From the NCBI GenBank assembly GCA_003586115.2, contig QVOM02000034.1, forward strand, positions 109,531,610 to 109,595,609: a DNA stretch of 64,000 bases, given 5' to 3'. This stretch comes from Salvator merianae. Lineage: Eukaryota > Chordata > Lepidosauria > Squamata > Teiidae. Position numbers and translations under genes: made by a program. Under the pieces are notes generated by a model. That model worked only from the letters and a program-made list of their open reading frames with translations. It did no database searches and was not told where the DNA came from. Positions 39,401 to 45,400 of this stretch are shown here, piece after piece. Within the stretch, counting starts at the first letter, position 1, and every line of letters begins with the position of its first letter.

Positions 39401-42400
39401 CACTGGACTGCTCCCGGTCAGCAGCATTCACACCTACTCCCAGCTGTGAATGCTGCAGGCTACAGCATGCTGCAGCACAGTTACAGCTGCGCAGTCAGGT
39501 GCCACACCCCCAATCGCTGTGGCAGTAGCTGGATGTTTCCACAGCTGCTGTCATGGTGGGCAGGCCAGCATTTGCACTGCGAGCGCTGGAAGCCTAGTTC
39601 CAGGCTGCTCCAGCCCTCACAGTGCAGATGGCTGCTGTGCCACAGGGTATGTTCCAGCTTAGAATGGTAGAAATCTACCATTCTAAGCTTGAAAGTGTGA
39701 ATAGGCCCACAATATGTGGCCCTTATGTTCCCAAGTCTTCTCTAATCCACCTTTTCTAGCATAGAATGTTTATGAGAAGGGGGAGGGGCAGAATGGTGGG
39801 TGAACAATCCCACCTCAGAGCCTTCAGTAAGATGCCTCAGAGATGCTTTTTTTGACTATGTCTGATCACAGTCTCAGTAAAGGTCGGCTAGTCCCCATAA
39901 AGAGCAGGCTGAATGAAAAAATACAGATTTATTTTTTTTTTTAAAAAAAGAGCAGCAGCACAGATCCTATAATGCAGGGAACCAGGATGTAAATAAGAAT
40001 GAGGCATTAGAGAATGATCTGAAGCTTTTTGCCGTTGTAAGTAGCGTAGAAATATAGCAGACTAGCAGGAAAGAGGAGAAAGGCAACATAGTAAGGATGT
40101 GCAAAGGAAGCTTTGAACAGAGCTTTCTTGTCCCTGTAAAACAGCAGCAGGAGGAAGAATATGAACATTTTGCAAAGTAAGAAGGCTGCCTCGGAAGAGC
40201 AGGAAAACAGAAATCCTCGCTGCATGGCTCATCAGTTTTAGATTATTCCATAGGAAGCTGTGCCAAGGGTTTTCTGCTTGCCTGGTTTTCCAGGGCAGCA
40301 ACCTTCCTCTGCGAAGTGATGCATACCAGTTGTTGCTGCTCAACAGAAATTTGGGAGCCTTTCAGAGTTTAAAGGCATGCACCATCAACAGCATCTTTTA
40401 CATTCCACTTTGGTAGCGTGCCTATCTAGCATGGTAAACCAAACAGAATATAAATAAGACAGTTAGAGGTCATTTTTTATGGGAGGCACTGTGGCTGTTA
40501 AATATTATCTAGAAGTAGAATTCAATCAACAGAGGAACTGGTGTGTGTACCTGTGCGTGTGTGTGCGTGTGTGAGTGAGTGAGAGAGAGAGAGAGAGAGA
40601 GGAAGAGAGAGAGAAGCCCACAAGCATGTCTGAAAATGGAAGCCATGTAAGAAGGTCTTTCTTCTCGTACGACATTCAGGCAGACTTACCACATAAAACA
40701 CTATGGCCACAGTCGGACATCATCAATGTAATCCGTATCAGAAGAGTACACGCAGTGAATTCATCTTCTGGTCGTTCCCACAGTTACACTTTAACACGGA
40801 GTCAATTCGTACTTGCTCGTTCCCACACTGATATTTCCCGGGCTTGCCAATACCCTTTCTGCCTCCACCCCTCATCAAATTCCCCTCCCCGTGCAGTCAG
40901 TGATTGGCTGCAGTCCCAACGTTCAAACCTTGACGTCACAGGGGCGGGAAAGTCAAGCTCCGCTCTCTGCATGTCCCCACTGCTGCCTCAGAACATGGGT
41001 TAACTTGGCAGCATTACTAGTCATTCGCCATTTGCTCCTCCCTGCAGCCTCTGTCTACACAAGCAGAACTTTAAAACTGCAAGTTTTTTTAAAGTTCTTT
41101 TGAAATGCTGATGACATTTCTGCTCCCCTGCTGGTGCACTTTAACGCAACTGCGCAATTTAAAAGTAGCGTAAAAGCAGGGAGAGGTCCATAACAAAGGG
41201 AAACAGTGGGGAGGGAATGTGGGGGGGCCCTACTATTTTGACAGTGCTGTTCATCGCCAGCAAATGGACTTCAAAGAAGGGGCTGGCGATGAACAGCACT
41301 GTCAAAATAGTAGAGCGGAGGATGTTCCCTCCCCACTTTTTCCCTTTGTTATGGACCTCTCCCTGCTTTCACGCTACTTTTAAATTGCGCCATCTCCCCC
41401 CCCCCCGTGACATCCCCCGAGACAGCTGTGTAGCTCTCGGCAAAAGCAAGAGGACTGCAACCCCAAACAGGCGCTGATTATTTTTTGCTTTAAAGAGCAG
41501 GCAGAAGTGGAGGAAGCCTTTACGTTCTTCCTCTAATGAAGGATGAAGAAAGAGAAAGGATCACAGCTTAGCGAAATAAAAAGGTGGACGATTTCTTTTC
41601 TGCTGGCAGCAACGGGGATAATGGAGGAAACTACTGCGCTTCCTGCCCACCCACAAAGTCTGTCATTGGACGGCACAAAATGGGGATCCCTCCCTCTGCA
41701 CACCCCAAAACAGTACGGTCCCTCAAAAATAATCGCTTTCCCCGTGCCCACAGCACAAAGTAAAACGCGCTAGCGTTCTGGAATGGCTTGAGAATTCATT
41801 AAATCCAAAGACAAAGTAATCCGCATTTAGCCAATTTAATCCATAAAAATTACGGAACGGCAAGTTCATGTCGGGACGGCGGGAAGTGAAGACGGCCTTT
41901 AAACTGATTAAATGCCGTGTCGGAACACGGCCTATGTGTTTTCCTGACCCCACCTCTCCAGCTTCAGCGGCTACCCATGGCAAAAAGTCAAATAGGTTTA
42001 AACCTGGACACTTCAGCAGAGGTCGAATTCATTATAGGGTTGCCATTTCCAGACTACAGAGTGTTACAGGTCTGCTGTGCCCAAGCATGAGAGGACAGAA
42101 AGCTGCAAAGAAAAAACTCACTCAAGGGAGACCATTGTACCTGGCTAGAAGAAAAAAGTTAAGTGGATATATAGGGTAGTTCAGTGGCAGAGCAACTGCT
42201 TAGAATGCAGAGGATCAGAAGTTGGATCCCCGGCATCTCCCGGTCAGAAGGTAATGGATATTATATCTCCCAAAAAAACTGCATGGATGCATCCTTGCAG
42301 TCACTAGGATTAGGCCCCAACTCAATGGTACCTAACAACAATCACGAAATGTGAACCAATCACACGTTTCTATAACAAGTAGCAGTACCACACCAAAAAC

Positions 42401-45400
42401 TGGGCTCCTACAGTACTTCAGGAAATGGCCAGATTGAATTTTATATAAGGGCTGTGAGTAGATTTTGTGACAATTTACCTTAACAATATTCCTCAGTGGC
42501 ATAGTCCCATGGGAGAATCGATGAACAAATAATGTTTCAATCAACCTTTTGATGTAGTGGAAAGAATGGCAGATACATGCCAAGCTAGAAACAGTAAGAT
42601 AAAAGTGTTTCAGAAAGCTAAATAGACAAATATGGCAAGATATTTGGAACAAAGTTCTGATATTCCAAGATTTAACACTTCAGCCTTCAAGTGCAACTTA
42701 CTTAACTACTGGATGCCGGCTTGAGGTAAACCTGTCATCCAGGCCATAGATAAAAGGCATGCGGAAGTAAAACACAAAATAGATGAATAATGGGCCCGTG
42801 TATTCTATTAAAAATACCTGCAAAAAAGAGAGAGGTTATTAGAAGATACCATGGCAATAATTAGCTGCATTGAATGCCAGCAAGGGAATCTATAGTCTGG
42901 CACTAGCCATGGCTTGGTTTACTGCTCCCATAATGTTGAAAAAATAACACGTCATACCCACACAGCAGTAATATGTTGTTTTCATTGGTGCAAAGTCACT
43001 TGTAAGTAAGCAACCATCATTGTTGGAAGGAGTCCTATTTGTAGGTTGCATCCACACACGATGGGAATGTGTGGTCATCCCCCACCACAAAGGGCAGCTG
43101 GGTCACTATGAACCTACCTCCATCTCCCTGTCTACTCATGCCCATCCTGTGTGTGGAATCAAGGCCCTTGCTGTCATCAGCTACACTGTCCACACACCAC
43201 GTTCTGGCTGCCACCCTCAAATGTCCTTTTCAGCATTAGAGAGTGAAGTGTCTTCAATGCACACCAGGGTGTCCTGGCAATACTACTGTCATACACGCTA
43301 TGCAGACAGCATCCTGATTTTGATTCTGATTCTGCTCTGAACTCACTCTGATTCTGGTCCGGAATCACGCACAGGTAGCTGGACACAGTCATTATCTCAC
43401 TGACATCCCACTGAACCGAACCCTGCATCTAGCACAACTGGGAGAACGATGGGAAAAATGGAATCAAAATTGTGGAAAGGTCTAAGCTCTTGCCAGGAAC
43501 GCGGTAGGTTAAAAGGTGTAATTTATTCACTATAGTAGGTGGTAGAGAGGATATGGCAAAAATTGTGAAAGAAACATGTAAATGACAGAAGTATGGGAAA
43601 CAATGCATTATAAAATCGAGCTTTTTTAAATGCAGAATTCAATTTTGCCTATAATGATTAAAGGCAAAGTATGTGTAGCTACAGCCGCTCCCGATCACTA
43701 GCTTTGGAGCACGAAATTGTGCTCTACAGTTGTACCAAGAGCAGCTGGACAGCTCCTGGTACGCAGCATTCACACCTACTTCTGGGTGCAAACACTATGC
43801 AACATGGCTGTGGCTGTGTAGTCGCGTGTCACATCCCAAGTTGCCATGGCAGCAGCCAGATATTTTCCCGGCTGCTGTCATGGCAGGGTGGCCAGCATTC
43901 ACACTGTAAGTGCTGGAGGCCCGTTTCCGGAAAGTTCCAGCCCTCGCAGTGTGGATGGACACCACACCACAGGGACTGTTTTACCATGGAATGTTCACAA
44001 TTGAACATTCCACAGTGGAAAGTGTGAAGAGGCCCCAGAACAATGCATTTTTTAAATCTCTTGTTCTTATTTGAATCCCTTCGGAGCACATTTTTACTTG
44101 CTTCAGGGTCAGAGGTTCTGCCACCTGTGTGAGAATGTCCAAATAGCTGAACTTTATAATGCAGAAATAATTGAGAGATTCAGAAACAATTATTTCACAC
44201 ACTGAAGAAGTTGAAGGTGATGCATTAAATACAGCTTTACTTTTTATCACTGTTTTAAGTTATAACTGTTAAAGTTATGAGGGAATCTCCACTTTTTCCC
44301 TATGTTATACTCAACAGTTATTGGTTAGAGGAACATACACATAGTTTAGAGCCATTATTGACACTGAAGGCCCAAGTGACCTCTGTGGTAAGAAGTGCCT
44401 ATTATTAGCTTTAGGAGATATAGCAACTATACCACCTACTTATACGGGGACAGTCTGTCCCTGTGGTCCGTTCACCCCTAAATGTACATTTAGGCTGTGT
44501 TCACATGTAGCAAAAAAAGGGGTTCAAAGCGTTTTAGAGACGGTAGCGGGTGGCACTTTTGCTCTCATGCCATCTCTAATCCACATTTTCTAACCTAGAA
44601 TATTCATGAGAGGGGGAGGGGCAGAGTGGCATGTGAATGATTCTGTCCGCCAAATATATTTCAATAGGTCATGCTTGCTGGAATACTCTCCTCCATATAA
44701 CTACTTAAGGTTATAACAGTCTGACTTGAATTCCATATGACAATCCTAGCATTAGGTCAATTTGTACCTTTAATATAAGTCCCTGGCAGATTATCAAGAG
44801 ATTTCATATTGTAGATTTCAGAGAACGTCAACAGAGAAAGGATATATATCATTGCACCAGAGAATACTTCAGCTCATTAAACTTTTGAATCTAGACATTG
44901 TGTACTTATTCCGCTATATCTGGATATTCCAGAATAAACCATAGATATTCTGGAATATTCATGCTTTTTTCTGGAATATCCAAATATGGCGGAATAAGCA
45001 AGTGACATCTGGACGTAGCCATATACATACTCGGGCTGTGTTCAGACATAACAAAAGGGGCAGTTTGGAGGTGCCTCACGCCAGTAGTATGTGGTCCTCA
45101 AGTTCCCAAGACTTCTCTAATCTACCTTTACTAGCACGGAATAGCACTATGAATGAGAGGGGGAGGGACACACTCGCATGTGAACAATTCCACCTCTAAA
45201 CCATCTATGAGTCACCTCAGAGGTGCTTTTTCTTTGCTGTGTCTGACCACAGCCTCAGAAGCAATTAGAATCAAGGGACTCTTTCCTACCACTGAGGGCT
45301 TCATTCTGCAGAACTGTAACTGGTGATGCCCTCTTTCTCTGGACCTGCCACCATGATTTTGGACAACCAGACCCCACATTTTGTTTACAGTGGTTGCTTT

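Larger units (their letters stand above)
40705..41932 (-). mobile_element. Family A non-autonomous DNA transposon, copy 3 (1228 bp), 3-bp flanks TAT
   Basis: In the + sequence it runs from ggccacagtcggacatcat to gtgtcggaacacggcc and is inverted relative to copies 1 and 2. TAT flanks both sides (40702-40704, 41933-41935), the cleanest target duplication of the three. It holds a perfect CRE (40931-40938), an adjacent GGGGCGGG (40941-40948) and an inverted CCAAT (40903-40907). It also has a private 32-bp inverted duplication at 41230-41313. Lies in TECR-like intron 7. Confidence 0.88.

Noticed and set aside
39260..39707. Helitron identity for family G because of its 3' hairpin
   Set aside because: It has terminal inverted repeats and does not end in CTRR, so it fits a terminal-inverted-repeat DNA element better.
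42173..42340. Functional tRNA-Ala gene
   Set aside because: The acceptor stem does not pair, and the head continues into a SINE body.
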